This document shows positions 19,315-31,753 of a stretch of DNA of 64,000 nucleotides, one piece after another. Numbering within the stretch: the stretch's first letter is position 1; each line of letters opens with the position of its first letter. The notes beneath the pieces are model-generated. The model made no database searches, was not told where the DNA came from, and saw only the letters and a list, made by a program, of their open reading frames with translations. This DNA comes from Gonatopus flavifemur (lineage: Eukaryota; Arthropoda; Insecta; Hymenoptera; Dryinidae): contig JAFFJZ010000026.1 of assembly GCA_018340375.1 (NCBI GenBank), positions 2,542,001 through 2,606,000 on the forward strand. The letters run 5' to 3'. Position numbers and translations under genes: made by a program.

Positions 19315-20709
19315 CAGGGTGAGTCAGAACGTCATGAAGTCCTGCGGTGAGAATATTCCTGAGGTGATTTGGAGAAGATTTTTCCTTTGGCAAATTTTGA
19401 TCTGAGGCCTAGTTTTAGAGTTATAGCCATTCGCAGTTGACCAATCGGGACGTTGCTATACCGTTGATACAGGGATGCCACTACGAACAGCTGACGCAGA
19501 GGGTTTAACTGAGTGTGAAGGGCGAAGTGAGGTATTTTCAGATGGGAAATATGAGAGAATGCGTGAATCCAAGGAATTGCACGGTATTCAAGACCAAGGA
19601 TATGTATTTTGTATGTTGAGGATAAATTTCGATCGAGATAAGGAACAGAAAAATTTTTGTAAAAATGAATTTTTCAAAAGGCATCTCGTTCGACTCAGAA
19701 TCACTCGAAACGTGTGAGAAAGTCGTTAGGAGGGCATTTCGGCCGTCGTAATCCCGTTAGAACTGAGAGGTCAATGACCGATTGTTGCAAAATTATTCTA
19801 AGTTCAATGACAGCTGCAATAAATGAAAAAAATCGATTTCTTCGTCATTTCTGAACACACAGATGTGATTGTCATTGCACTTAGAATAATTTTGCAACAA
19901 TCGTTTATCCACCTGTGAGGTCTAAGGCGATTAAGATGACCGAAATGCCCTCCAAACGACTTTTCCACACGTTTCGAGTGATTCTGAGTCGAACGAGATG
20001 CCTTTTGAAAAATTGATGTTTTCAAAAATTCACAAGTCCCTCCTTCGTGATTGAACTTGTAAATTTTTCTGAATTTATCGACGTCCTATTATAACCGGTA
20101 CCAAGAATCGTTTATTCTGCAAGAGGAGGCCGAGCTGAACAAAGAATGGCGTTGATCACATCTGTGCGTTCAGAAATGACGGAGAAATCGATTTTTTTCA
20201 TTTTTTGCACCTGTCATTGAACTTGGAATAATTTTGCAACAATCGGTCATCGACCTCTCAGTTCTAACGGGATTACGACGGCCGAAATGCCCTCCTAACG
20301 ACTTCTTCACACGTTTCGAGTGATTTCGAGTCGAATGAGGTGACTTTTGAAAAATTCATTTTTACAAAAATTTTTCTGTTCCTTATCTCGATCGAAATTT
20401 ATCCTCAACATACAAAATACATATCCTTGGTCTTGAATACCGTGCAATTCCTTGGATTCACGCATTTTCTCATATTTCCTATCTGAAAATACCTCACTTC
20501 GCCCTTCACACTCAGTTAACCCCTCTGCGTCAGCTGTTCGTAGTGGCATCCCTGTGTCAACGGTATAGCAACGTCTCGATTGGTCAACTGCGAATGGCTA
20601 TAACTCTAAAACTAGGCCTCAGATCAAAATTTGCCAAAGGAAAAATCTTCTCCAAATCACCTCAGGAATATTCTCACCGCAGGACTTCATGACGTTCTGA
20701 CTCACCCTG
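19315..20709. mobile_element. Long foldback TIR element without a transposase
   Basis: 1395 bp. The left arm starts CAGGGTGAGTCAGAACGTCA and the right arm is its complement; the arms are about 480-500 bp each (19315-19800 and 20220-20709) with a few mismatches. TA duplications flank it at 19313 and 20710. The middle shows a second, imperfect inverted similarity. No transposase. The CAGGGTG terminus and TA target are shared with the DD41D elements, so it may be mobilised by a Tc1/mariner-type enzyme. Confidence 0.9.
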
Positions 20710-20898
20710 TATATACACATGTATATACACATTTACACATATATATGTATATACACATATCTATTCTCACTAATCTCCCAGATAGTGAGAAGAAACATAA
20801 AGGGCGCAAGATTCAAAATCTGAATCGTCCTTATAATCATGTGTACATCGTTGATCGATTTCTTTCTTTCATGAAATCGTAGACGTAACACTAACATA

Positions 20899-21437
20899 TT
20901 GGAAACTTTCACATTAAATACTAATTGTCAAGATAATAATTTATATAAAAGGAATTATAAAGCGAATCAAAATGGTCACCTTGACATCGATGATAATTAT
21001 TACTCGCATATAAATAATGATAACAATCTCCCAAAACAGAATTCTCATGGGGAACAAATCGATCTTGCCACGATTAAGATTAATCATGACTCTGATGATT
21101 GATTTCCATTCCCACCAGTTTTCGAACACCATGATAAGAATCAATACTCACAGAATATAATCAATGACTTGAAAAATCTATGTGAAAGTAATGATAACGA
21201 TGATAGTGTGGAGAACATCCGAAGAAAATCTTGATCATTATATAAACTTGAAACATAATAGTGACAACAACAATGATAATGAGTGATCATCTTATCCACA
21301 CTGCTATTGTGAGTCATCAAATTCAAAAGTTCCATGTTTCCTATGCGATGAAGTGTTCATAGGAGAAGAAGATTTAAAGAAACATGTCATCATTGAACAT
21401 TATCTTGATAGTATTTACATTTTTATTGTATGAAAAT
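20899..21437 (+). pseudogene. Asn/Asp-rich C2H2 zinc-finger pseudogene
   Basis: Frames joined over several stops give an Asn/Asp/His-rich region (20899-21102), a second stretch with NDLKNLCESNDNDD, and a C-terminal C2H2 finger at 21335-21400, PCFLCDEVFIGEEDLKKHV, with C-x2-C-x12-H-x4-H spacing. At least three in-frame stops and a shift (near 21102, 21235 and 21284) break it. It is either a dead gene or a piece of an unknown transposon. Parent family not recognised. Confidence 0.55.
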
Positions 21438-21703
21438 CTATATTTTGATGAGGTTCTCCATCAGCAGGTGTAGATTCAACACAGAATGTTGGAGGTAGAA
21501 AATGAACAAACGAAAAACCCAATTCAGGGGCACATTAATATCTCCAATTTTCACGTTTCTCTTCATCATCACTTTTGTGAATAGATCTTATATCATTGTT
21601 GTGATTACTTTTATTGATTTTATTTTGAGTCTACTTGTTGAGATATGCGGGGCAAAACAGGAAGAGAATTTGAGTACAGAGGAAGAGAAAAAAGGGAGGG
21701 AGG

Positions 21704-21705
<2 letters not shown>

Positions 21706-21760
<55 letters not shown>
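21706..21760. repeat. (GA)n microsatellite
   Basis: Uninterrupted GA run preceded by GGGAGGGAGG. Confidence 0.95.
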
Positions 21761-21763
<3 letters not shown>

Positions 21764-21779
21764 AATAGAGAGTGACTAG

Positions 21780-22343
21780 AGTTGAGAATCGTTGATAAAG
21801 GATGGATACGGAATTTCGCGAGGAAACACCATTTTAATACGAAATACCCAATACTTTAAAGGTTCGCACTCGAAGCGATCGATCTATCTCTTGAACGCAC
21901 TTTGCGCATGCGCGATATGTCTAGCCTATATACAAGATGGATGACAGGTTTTGTTTATAACTTGTCATCTTTTCGTGTGCTGTTTTTAATTAGGCACGTT
22001 CTTCGCGAGTGTTAACCAGTGAATCATTGTGTGCGATGTTTTACTTGCGCGTTTTAACCTCCTTCGCGGTCATGTTCTCGCGGTGTATTTTATTGAATTG
22101 TTCGTCTCGGGATTTCATTCTATACAGATAAACTATACCATTGTTATTCTTTCATTGATTTCTCATTTAAATTCTAATCAAATATTCTTTCATCTTACAG
22201 GTCGAACTAGGGTTTCTCTGAGTAGTAAGCTTCTGTGTCGTTCTGTTCATTTCCAGGTTTCATACTCCATTTTACAAGTCCTTTGTCACAGGTTACCATA
22301 ACCCTGATCACCCACATTGATATATTTACAACAGGTATGCCAC
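21780..22343. other. Unassigned stretch
   Basis: Balanced base composition and several acceptor-like CAG sites (TTTCATCTTACAG near 22200), but no supported open frame. It could be part of a noncoding transcript. Confidence 0.3.
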
Positions 22344-22481
22344 ACAGTGCCGTCTTTACAAATTCTTCTTCCTTCTTCAATCGGCGTGTAACAAAGGACA
22401 GCATATGGGCAACTGCCCACCGGTTGTCCTTTGTTACACGTCGAATGTAAAAGGATGGAGAATTTGCGAAGACGGCATTGT
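22344..22481. mobile_element. Hairpin MITE, CAGTGCCGTCTTTAC family, copy 1
   Basis: Arms CAGTGCCGTCTTTACAAATT and its complement near GAATTTGCGAAGACGGCATTG enclose an inner perfect stem GTGTAACAAAGGACA/TGTCCTTTGTTACAC. A 78-bp relative is at 33108-33185. Confidence 0.75.
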
Positions 22482-23575
22482 TGCCACCCTTCTCTCAGCC
22501 AAACAACTTTATCTTGAACATCTCTATTTATTACAATTCTTTGATTTACAGGTACGCTACCACCCAGAGGGTAAGACGAGCGAGTCTGGGAGAGCAGTCA
22601 AAGCGTTGCCACCGCAATGTTCTCCAGGTAAGGGTTTATCGTTCCAATTTCTTATTATGTTCCAGGTTATTAATCATATTCAATTTGTTTCAGGATGACG
22701 ATTGGTATGAGCGAGTTCGTCACTGCAACAATAGACGAGCTCGTCACATGATTCAACAAATGGTCTTTTCTTAGACAAACTCACGTTTCAACAATCAACG
22801 GCTGTCAGACAAACATTGAGAAGTTCATTAGACCTATCTATGGTCCCTGACGCCACTGAATACTCAAATTTGATTTTAGATGGCGTTACTTATACAATTT
22901 TTGAACATGTATTATTTGACGCTCTGATTCTTTTGTAGGGTCACTGTGACCCTGATGTACATGTGAAAGGTTAATCATACTTCAATTTACAATGCGAAAA
23001 TATTTTTCATTGAAAAGGTTCTGGAGATTCTCACAATGTTTCCTAAGTGTTCACAATTACCTCACTCCCTTCATTTACCCTCAATGTGAAAACATTGATA
23101 AATGGAACAATGTGGAAATTCTGATCGAGAAGTTTATTTCTCCTCCATGTTCTGAAATCGGAAATGGATATGATCAAAATATAGCTTCATATTCAGGATG
23201 ACAAATCATTTGTTTGTAAGACATTTTAGAATGTTCCCAATTTTCCAGTGCTTCTGATTCCTTCGTTGATTAAGAATACATGAGAAATAACATCAAAATA
23301 TCGGTTAAACAATTTTTTTTAATGAAAAGTAAGTGAATCGCTCTCAAGTACATTAAAAATACAACGTTTGGTTCTTTACTATATTGCAATACATTCATGT
23401 AATTACGGTTCACACGTTTCAAATTTTCAGGATTCATGTACAGACATCAACTATATTACGGTCAGCGTTGCCAGCCTCCTACTTTTTTCCGATGGATCAG
23501 CGTATCACGTACAGCTGTTGAATGAAACGGCCAATGACGGAAGTAGAAAAAAGCAGGAGTTGGCATCCCTGATTA
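22482..23575. other. Unassigned stretch
   Basis: Short open frames on the plus strand near 22560-22770 have no recognisable motif. Nothing else supported. Confidence 0.3.
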
Positions 23576-24222
23576 CAGTGTATCATCTAGGTGACACGAG
23601 TTCATATCTTGACTGTATAAAGTTTTGTGATTTCAATGCTGCCCTTCACATTACTATCACTAGCGGCGCCACCTGATTTTAATGTACAGCCCACGTGATT
23701 TTGTTCACATTTATACAATTTCACACCGCGAATATTCGAAATAATTGATTTTTGAAGGTTATTAATGATTAATCTAGAAAAACACTAATACGTGAGCAAT
23801 TCCCGACAAATTAACAGAGAAAAATTGCAATTTCTCTATAATCATCATATCTCAGCTTATGAGTATCAGGATAATACATGCCGTTGGAATTTTAATTTTT
23901 TATTCAAACAAATCTGTAGTTCGATACAAAAATATTGAAGCTTGTAAGTCCTTGATTTTTCTGGTTATTTTGGTTCAATCGTTACATTTCATTCAACAAA
24001 ATTGACTTTGGTAAACTTTCATCAGTTCTGAATCAGAGTTTTCGGATGTAATTTTCAATTTAGGTTATAAACATATTTATACACACGTATACATATATGT
24101 ATATGAATCACGTGACCGTACACTCAGTGCATGTGGCGCCGCGGTGGTGATCAAAGAAAGGACAGCATTAAAATCACAGTTATTTCTGAAACTAATGTCA
24201 CCTATATGATACACCGTGAACT
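23576..24222. repeat. Inverted repeat pair, ~95-bp arms, ~460-bp spacer
   Basis: 23576-23672 and 24136-24222 are diverged reverse complements (GTGTATCATCTAGGTGACA against a complement of TGTCACCTATATGATACAC; both arms contain GGCGCCAC). Probably an old TIR element. Confidence 0.65.
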
Positions 24223-24698
24223 ATATACACACGGGTCACATATCACATATATTCATAAACATACACGAGTTATACATCAAGTATCCAAGTAATAAAAGAG
24301 ATTAGAAATCCTGAGAATGTTGTTGGGAGTGCTGAGAATGTTTTGTGTACATTCTTAGAATCTCTGAATAGTACTGTTCATCGATTGATCCGAAATACGC
24401 TCCGTACATAATCACAGGATAGGCGGAGAATGTTTGAATCCAGACAGCAAAAGTTGCTCAGCAACTCTTCTGCAACTGTTGTACAATTTTCAAAATATCA
24501 CTGGGGGTTTGATGAGTACATCATTGAGGCCTTGAAGCATCCGAGCAACTTCCCAACAACGTGATAAAATTTTCGATGTTGACAGCATGTTGCTACTCAT
24601 TTGGCGACCCAACCGTCCAGCAAATTCCGAGCCGAATTTTTTCTGACAAATCATTCGAAAATGAAGCAATGAAAGAACAATACCGCTCTCTACAGACA

Positions 24699-24827
24699 CC
24701 CTAGCAGAAATCACTCTAGTATTTCTCTAGGTAATTACGAGGCCTCACAAGTCCTTGCAAGTTACTTGCAAGTGCTTGGCGAGGCCTTGCGAGGCCTAGA
24801 GAACGACTAGAGTGATTTCTACTAGGG
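24699..24827. mobile_element. 129-bp MITE with CCCTAG ends, CA duplication
   Basis: Ends CCCTAGCAGAAATCACTCTA and complement ACTAGAGTGATTTCTACTAG followed by GG; flanked by CA on both sides. The inner sequence is itself imperfectly palindromic (GAGGCCT repeats). Confidence 0.8.
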
Positions 24828-24926
24828 CAGTCTTTGTTGATTGAAAAAGCTCTGTACAGAGCGATATTTCAATTTTATCGCTCCGTTTCCGGATAATTTG
24901 CCAGAATGTTTTTCGTTGTATCCTTT

Positions 24927-25062
24927 CCCACACAGCACAAAATATTTTGTATATCTATGGAATATGTATACGATATTATTTACATGCATACCATATGTAT
25001 AAAATATTCAAATATAAAAATATATAGTATAGATATGCATGAAATATAGGGTGCTGTTTGGG
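24927..25062. mobile_element. 136-bp MITE, CCCACACAGCAC family, TT duplication
   Basis: CCCACACAGCACAAAATATT at the left and GGGTGCTGTTTGGG at the right, TT on each side. AT-rich interior. Confidence 0.7.
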
Positions 25063-25599
25063 TTCCTAACCAATGAGTCTGGTTGCATCTTCAGGGGTTG
25101 CTAGTATCACGTTAACAACTAATTGCTCGGGATTATAGGGGATTTGGTGTAAATCCCTCTAGCATTTTGCTATCTAAGAATAATTCTGTGACTTGAGCAC
25201 ATGCGTATATATGATTTATGTGTTGGTTACTCAGATAGAAAATCTTGTTCTAAATATTTTTGAGTATCTTCATTTTGCGAAGGTGCATACAATGTAAACA
25301 TCCCAACTAACATTCAGATATCTTAAAGATATCTTTAAGAAGTCGCAATGCGTTTGTGAGAAGTCTCAAAAAACTTGCTAAAAGATACCGCAACGAATTC
25401 TGAAAGATGTCTTATGAAATACGTATAGAATTCGGAAAGATATCTTGAAGAGTTTTGGAGGATTCATACAAATGTCTTGGAGGACTCTTGAATTTGTTGA
25501 CAAAAAAAAATTCCTAACTTTTGTTCTTTTTCCTTCTCCTCCTGTTGCTTCAACTGCTCTCGCGTTCCGGTGAAGTTTACCTGATTTCGACCCTTGTTA

Positions 25600-25660
25600 C
25601 AGGAATCGAACCCATTCATTTGACGACGTATTTACGCTTCAGTGACCTGAGCTATACGTA
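25600..25660 (-). repeat. tRNA-like pol III promoter module
   Basis: Minus strand: A-box-like TATAGCTCAGGTCAC (25642-25656) and B box GGGTTCGATTCCT (25601-25613) close to consensus. I see no complete cloverleaf, so this is a tRNA-derived or tRNA-like module rather than a tRNA gene. Confidence 0.6.
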
Positions 25661-25773
25661 CAATGTGGTAGAGACGCTCATAATTGTCAATAAGACATAA
25701 TGGAATACAATGTTAACGGTGTATAGTTTCAAAGTGGAAATGATCTCTTGAACAAACTGTTATTACATTAATA

Positions 25774-26091
25774 CCCAAGTAGCACCAGAATGTACTATGA
25801 ACATTCTTCGAATATTCGAAATATGTTCTATGCATATTCCAACGAGACCGTTTCATAGGTGCTATGCATATTCATCGAACGTATGTAATCGAATATACGA
25901 TGGTACGTCAATCGAACGTCGATTGGATGAATATCGTACATTTCGAATGTACTATATGGGTTCTAAGTATATTTAAAACAGTCTCATTCGAATATTCTAT
26001 GAACGTTCATTATATATTCTTCGTATCTCATTCCTACATTCTACGAACGTTTTTATTTCGTATATACTTTGAACTTCTGTTGCTGCTTGGG
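25774..26091. mobile_element. 318-bp MITE, CCCAAGYAGCACC family, copy 1
   Basis: Begins CCCAAGTAGCACCAGAA and ends TTCTGTTGCTGCTTGGG; TA duplicated on both sides. The interior is rich in GAATATTC and GAACGT motifs. Length identical to the copies at 26672 and 54002. Confidence 0.9.
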
Positions 26092-26671
26092 TAAATATCG
26101 AAAGGGTTGAATGTACTTACACATAGGAAAAATGAATGAATTTGGTGAAACATATTTAGAAATGAATTCTGTGTTTGAGTGGTCGTTGATATTCCGTGAA
26201 TTACACGGATTCTTTCTAAAGTATTTCTGAAAAATCATTGTGAAGTGGATATTCGGTAATTTTAATGTGCACATCATAAAGCGACAAAATCGTACTTTTT
26301 ACAAATTTTCAAATTTCTTGGTATCTCTATGGTTGATTTAAGTTTCCAATTCATGGATGAATTTACTTCATTAGCAATACGATTGTAATAACAGGTAGGT
26401 TCAAAGTTTTATTTTGTGTTATTCATGATCATGTGCTCATATAACCTCAAATCTGCTGAAAAATGTATCTTCTTAAACGTATCTTAATCAAGACATCTTT
26501 CAGAAATATTTCCAAGACTTCTAAAACATATCTTTGAGAACACTCCAATAACGTTCTCGAAGATGTCTGAATTACGTATTCTGTTACAAATCTTTATCAA
26601 GATGTTTCTTTAACACTTCTAGAAGATATTTTTGAGAACTCTTTAAGAACGTTCTTAGAGATCTCTCAATT

Positions 26672-26989
26672 CCCAAGTAGCACCAAAATACACTATGAAC
26701 GTCCTTTGAATATTCGAAATATGTTCTATGCACATTCCAATGAGACCGTTTCTAAGGTGCTATGCATATTCATCGAACGTATATAACCGAATATACGACA
26801 GTACGTCAATCAAACGTCGATTGAACGAATATCGTACATTTCAAATGTACTATGTACGTTTCAAGTATATTTGAAACAGTCCTATTCGAATATTCTATGA
26901 ACGTCCATCAAATGTTCTTCGTATGTGATTCGTACATTCTATGAACGTTTCTATTTCGCATATACGTTGAATTTCTGTTGCTGCTTGGG
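26672..26989. mobile_element. 318-bp MITE, copy 2
   Basis: Same family and length as 25774-26091; TT duplicated on both sides. Nested in the same larger element. Confidence 0.9.
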
Positions 26990-27590
26990 TTGAGTGTTCT
27001 TTGAGATATCTTCAAGAACTGAAATATTAGTTGGGATTATATATTCATTATGGCATCATTATCTCGGTTTGCTATCGACGACAATTATTAATGCAGAAAC
27101 ATGTTGGTAACATGATGATTTCTGGGCGTCCATATCCCCATTGTGATGGCATTATGGAGACATTTCTCAATCTGAGTTATATATAACTCATATATGATAC
27201 ATCTCCACTGGAAGAACTTTTAAAGTTTTTGATGCAGTATTTCGAATGTAGTCATAAGTGATAGAAACTCTCAGAAACTTCCCTACCTTAAGGTATTAAA
27301 TTGAATAGAATGTTGTGTGTGAATGTGACATAGGTGCAAATCGAGCCACCAAAACGCCAATGGAGTCGGATTCACGCGCGTTGATGTTCGTAGATGGAAC
27401 TGCGAGCCACCTCATTCATCCGGGAGCATGATTGTTATCCGCACCCAACTTGCGAGTTATAAGTATATTCACCAGCGAAAAAGTGGCAAACTACATTTAG
27501 GAGGTTGCAGCTTCTGAGGCTCAAGCTTTTCGCGCATAGGATGTTATATTGGACGAAACGCAGTCACAATGAATGAATTTGAAATTGTAT

Positions 27591-28246
27591 CCCAGCCAAA
27601 AAAATTGAGACAGCGCTTTTGGCAGCGATACTACTGTGCACTGATTATTCGAAAGGTCCTTGTACATGAGCCTTTAATTTATATATGAAAATGGAAGCAA
27701 TTTGATAGTCTTTCACTAGGAAGACTAGCTCTCCGAGGTAACATCGATAACGCTAAGGCAGTGCTACGTTACACATTTAATTGTATATTTGCTGTGGTGG
27801 CAGACAGTGCCGAAATACTGGAGAAGCTAATACGTTGCTATCGTTATCGTTGCACTGCTAGTAGCAAAGACGCAGATTTAGAAGCGCTATGCCGACTGCG
27901 TAACATTTTATCTTACAATGAGAAATCTCAGTCAGTAATATAACTCTCTGGCATCTCAGGCCCTGCCTTGGGCCAAATTGACGTGATCTGGGCCAAGTTA
28001 CACGAAAACAATGATTCGCTATGGTAGCTAGGGATTAGCTGCGGTAGCTACTTCGTGTATTTGATATTTGGATAGCCAAAAATGTTGCTGTGACAGGTGA
28101 ATTTTAGCTACTGTGACAATAACTTTCGTCGCTACAGTTGAAAAATAGCCGTCATAGTTAATTATTACCATCCAAATATCAACATCAATTTTTTCCGTGT
28201 AGAGCTTTTGATGGTCTCATCTGAAAAAGAGCGATTTCTAGCTGGG
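27591..28246. mobile_element. 656-bp TIR element, CCCAGC ends, AT duplication
   Basis: Left CCCAGCCAAAAAAATTGAGA, right complement near AAAGAGCGATTTCTAGCTGGG; AT on each side. The interior has GTAGCTA-type palindromic repeats shared with 38400-38655. No transposase. Confidence 0.7.
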
Positions 28247-29221
28247 ATACTTCTTGGGCGATGGAATGCAATAGTATCTGTGATGACGAAAAACCGCAGG
28301 AACCGGTTTAAATAGTCGAAAACTGCATAGAACACAAGAATCTATCCGCTCCCATCTGTTTTAATGCTGTTTTTGACCTGTTAATCGCTTCCTGTCGTTT
28401 CATTTTTCTAGGAATTTTTTCATTAGAAAATGTAATTTTTACTCTATTTTGTTTCTTCGTGTACGTGAATTTCCAAATGAAATAAGATGTAGGCTGTGGG
28501 GTTAATGGATTAATCGAATAAGACGAACAATTGTTACCAAGTCCATTAATTGTTCGATTCTGTTTCGAGTAATCGAATGATTGATTAATTGTTCGATTCC
28601 GATCGATCGTTGTTCCAAATAATTGACTAATCGATTCATTGATTGGTTCCGGTTCATAATTATTCGTCTCATTCGATTGTCCGATTAACCGCACAGCCAC
28701 AATGAGATACTTCATTCAATTCAAATAAATTCAAGCAGATCTGAGTTTTCACGCAGTCTTCTGTAGATCAAAGGTCATGTATCTAAATTAATCCCAAATT
28801 TAGTAAATCAGTTCTTACTTCAAGATTTGATATATTTTTGCCGGCATCGTCAATGATATTCATTTGACGTTCGTTCGTATATAAGTGATATGTGATCATT
28901 TTGACATATTTTACAGGTGATCATTTTGACATATTTTACAGGTAATCATTTTGAAACTCACACCACCTATATCTGTGTATCCTCTCATATAATATAATCT
29001 GCACAAGTCTTCCACATATGCATTGTCGTATTGTGCTTCCGTGGCACCCAGGATGGACTCCACGGCCGAGCATCTCTCTCATAACTGAACTTCAGCTTCC
29101 CGGCGCTCTCAATACGCCACTGCATATATGATACACAAAACTTTCGCATGTTACGAAAATACACTACAAATAGTACAATCAGAACTGTTTCTGTTATGGG
29201 AATTTTCCTACATGTGTTTTA
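28247..29221. other. Unassigned AT-rich stretch
   Basis: A minus-strand frame (28308-28715) is built largely on AATTGTTCGATT repeats between about 28500 and 28690. No gene supported. Confidence 0.4.
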
Positions 29222-30052
29222 CACTGTTAAAAATTTCTTGAAATTTCATGTACTTTTCATGTACATATGTGAATGAAAATTCAATTTTTGTGAACTAAAA
29301 TAGGAATCCAAATACATGTTATTGAATTTTCAACTTATTGTGCATAAAAATTACAGGTGATTGAAAAAACTTGGAAAAATTTAATCCAGTATAATAACAT
29401 AATAATATCATTATAATTATAATCAAATCATGACTCCAATGGCATCCAACTGAAAACAACAAAAATGATTCGAGTTGGTTTGGATTTGAAAAAAAATCTA
29501 AAAATGCTCATATCTCAAAAACTAACCTTCAGAAAACGGGAAATTCTTGCATTATGGCTTGAGAATACGCCCTTGAAATACAATTTTTCTCACTTGGGTC
29601 ACCGTGTATACTAACGCTTTGACGAAGTCATCCACTTCAACTATGTACTAGTTAGATCACACGGTTTGTTCAGTGTTTCTACATCACAAGTACATCTTGA
29701 TTCACAAGTTTGAAGAATGAACGCAAGGTCATATAAGCAGAAAAATGCTGCGTTCCACATAAGTGGCAGTGGCTTGAGTGATAGAGCTTTGGCGTCCGGT
29801 TTCGACGTCCCGCGTTCACATCTTGTGAAGGTGATTTTTTTTTCAACAATCATGAACATGTGCATGAAATTTAAAGAACTTGTTATTGAATTTTCAATCA
29901 TGATTTCTCTCAACAATCAAGAACATGTGCATGAAATTTGAAGAACTGGTTCTTGAATTTTCAATACTACTGTACATTACTTTTCATTCACGTGAGTGGG
30001 AATTGCTTCCATTACATGTGATTGAAAATTCAATCAGAAATTTCTAACAGTG
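29222..30052. mobile_element. 831-bp TIR element, CACTGT ends, with tRNA-like module
   Basis: Starts CACTGTTAAAAATTTC, ends GAAATTTCTAACAGTG, TA on both sides. The interior carries TTGAATTTTCAA palindromes and a tRNA-like segment (A box TGGCTTGAGTGATAG at 29770-29784, weak B box near 29812-29823). No open frame that matters. Confidence 0.75.
29770..29823 (+). repeat. tRNA-like pol III promoter module
   Basis: TGGCTTGAGTGATAGAGC fits an A box with its usual following bases. GCGTTCACATCT is a degenerate B box. Embedded in the 831-bp TIR element. Confidence 0.5.
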
Positions 30053-30879
30053 TACGCACCTTCTCTATATCCCATCTAAGAAAAACATGTGTCCGAGAGG
30101 AAATGCTCCAGTCACTAACGAGTTTTGTAACATTTAACTTGCCAACAAGTATACGCTTGCAAGTATTTCGTAAGGTTTTTGTAAGGTACTGGCAAGTGTC
30201 CCTGGGAGGAAATGATATAGATCTATCTACGTAGATCCAATTAGATCTTGCTAGATCTAAAAAATGAAAAATGTACATCTATTTACATCTGGATAGATAT
30301 AGTTAGATCTAGTTAGATCTGTGTAAATTTGAATCAACAACAAGTTCGCGTTAATGAATTGCAATTCGTGAGCATCAACTGCCTATTTCCTTCACTTTTA
30401 GATGGTTTTTAAGAATTGAATATTTTTGGAAACAACCTAGTAAACATTTATTCGAAACCTCCATAATGTGATATGAAAGATGTCAAGGTAAAATGTCGAA
30501 GAGTTCTGAATACTATCTAGAAGTTATTTGTGATATCTTTTAAATCTTGTAGACATCAAAAAGATGGCAGGAATCGGCGCATTATAGATCATTTCGACAT
30601 CTTTTAGGTAACACTATGACAATTTCCAATGTTGGCCAAAAAATCGTTTACTGGGAATTAATTAAATCTCCATTGATCTAAACTGATCTATTCTGACTTG
30701 GAGAGCATTAATTTTTCAATTTTTTGGATGTAAAAAATAGGGTAGTTTCTGGTTATTTAGGCGTTATAAAACTCGTCAATGATTATAGCATTTCTATTAA
30801 AGTAGATTTCATTGGAACATCCATGAATTATATAAGAATTTACATAACAAATATATATCTCATATCATCGCGTACATGA

Positions 30880-31162
30880 GCCATACAGCACAAGAGTCTC
30901 TTCAGAGAGCTCCCGTTATGACAGTAAACATGAATTCATTATAAATACTCTGAATTGAATTTTAATTCTTGATGAACAACTCGTTTTTGTTCAAAAAGAG
31001 TTCTGTCGTGAATTCATCAAGAACTATTCAGGCATCGAACAGGTGTTCATTTTGAATTCATTGAATTCACATTTAATTCATTTTTACTGTCATAACGGGA
31101 ACTGTTCAAGAATTCTTTGAAAAGTTTCTATGAATTCAGAATGGTAATTTGTGCTGTCTGGG
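30880..31162. mobile_element. 283-bp TIR element, CATACAGCAC family, GA duplication
   Basis: Left GCCATACAGCACAAGAG, right AATTTGTGCTGTCTGGG. GA on both sides if the first base is a mutated C. An inner palindrome CCCGTTATGACAGTAAA pairs with TTTACTGTCATAACGGG. Related in end sequence to 24927-25062. Confidence 0.65.
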
Positions 31163-31653
31163 GAATTACGCATGTTTCTTGCAAATACTATATATGCATC
31201 CAAGCAGCACTCGCATGTTTCAGATGTGATATGAACCTGCTTAGCACCTCAGAATGAGATTGTTCGGACAATCATCCTCTATGCATGTCAATAGGATACT
31301 TTGTGCATTATAATTCCTTCTAGTGCTACTTGGGTTTTATTCATTTTTACGAAGGATATTTTTGATTGATAATGTGGTGGATTTCTCCAATTGAGTAATG
31401 TACGTGAGAAGAGTGATGAAAGGAAATGCATAACTCACGTTTCCACGAGCAGTTACACAATAATCCGAATTGTGCTTTGGGTGTTGCCACCTTCAGGATA
31501 TGACGGTCTTTGATTGAGTGCACTCATAGCATACTCATCCATTCACTTAATATCTAACATCACATACGCACACTTATAAGAACTATATTTACAAACATTT
31601 GGTAAATGAGTTTTCAATCGTCATCGATTGATTTCTGATAATTTCATTGGGCC

Positions 31654-31753
31654 CTATAGTTTTGTAGAATCAAGTTTTTGAATACTCCCAGGGTTGAAAG
31701 CGGTATTTGTTACACCTTCTTTCTTTCTATACTTTTTCTTCTTACGTGGCGTC
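31654..31753 (-). CDS. Transporter gene, last exon
   Basis: Acceptor TTTCAATTCCAG, then one base plus 33 codons ending TAG. It encodes a very basic cytoplasmic tail (TPRKKKKYRKK) and ends near IQKLDSTKL. It joins the donor at 41797-41798 in phase. Without that splice the previous exon would read straight into TAA after one codon. Confidence 0.75.

Larger units (their letters stand above)
25302..27034. mobile_element. Composite TIR element, CCCAACTAA ends, with tRNA-like module
   Basis: 1733 bp. It starts CCCAACTAACATTCAGATAT and ends with the near complement GAAATATTAGTTGGG, flanked by AT on both sides. The interior has many GATATCTT/AAGATATC palindromes, a minus-strand tRNA-like A and B box near 25601-25656, and two nested 318-bp MITEs (25774, 26672). 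No transposase. Confidence 0.75.

Noticed and set aside
19475..20549. Two nearly identical 80-codon frames starting MPLRTADAEG
   Set aside because: They are the same stretch in the two arms of the foldback element, so similarity follows from the inverted repeat, and no family matches.
25600..25660. Functional tRNA gene
   Set aside because: A and B boxes are good but I could not find a seven-base acceptor stem or a proper anticodon loop; it is inside a TIR element.
30030..30278. Open frame near the right end of the 831-bp element
   Set aside because: Crosses the element boundary and has no recognisable motif.
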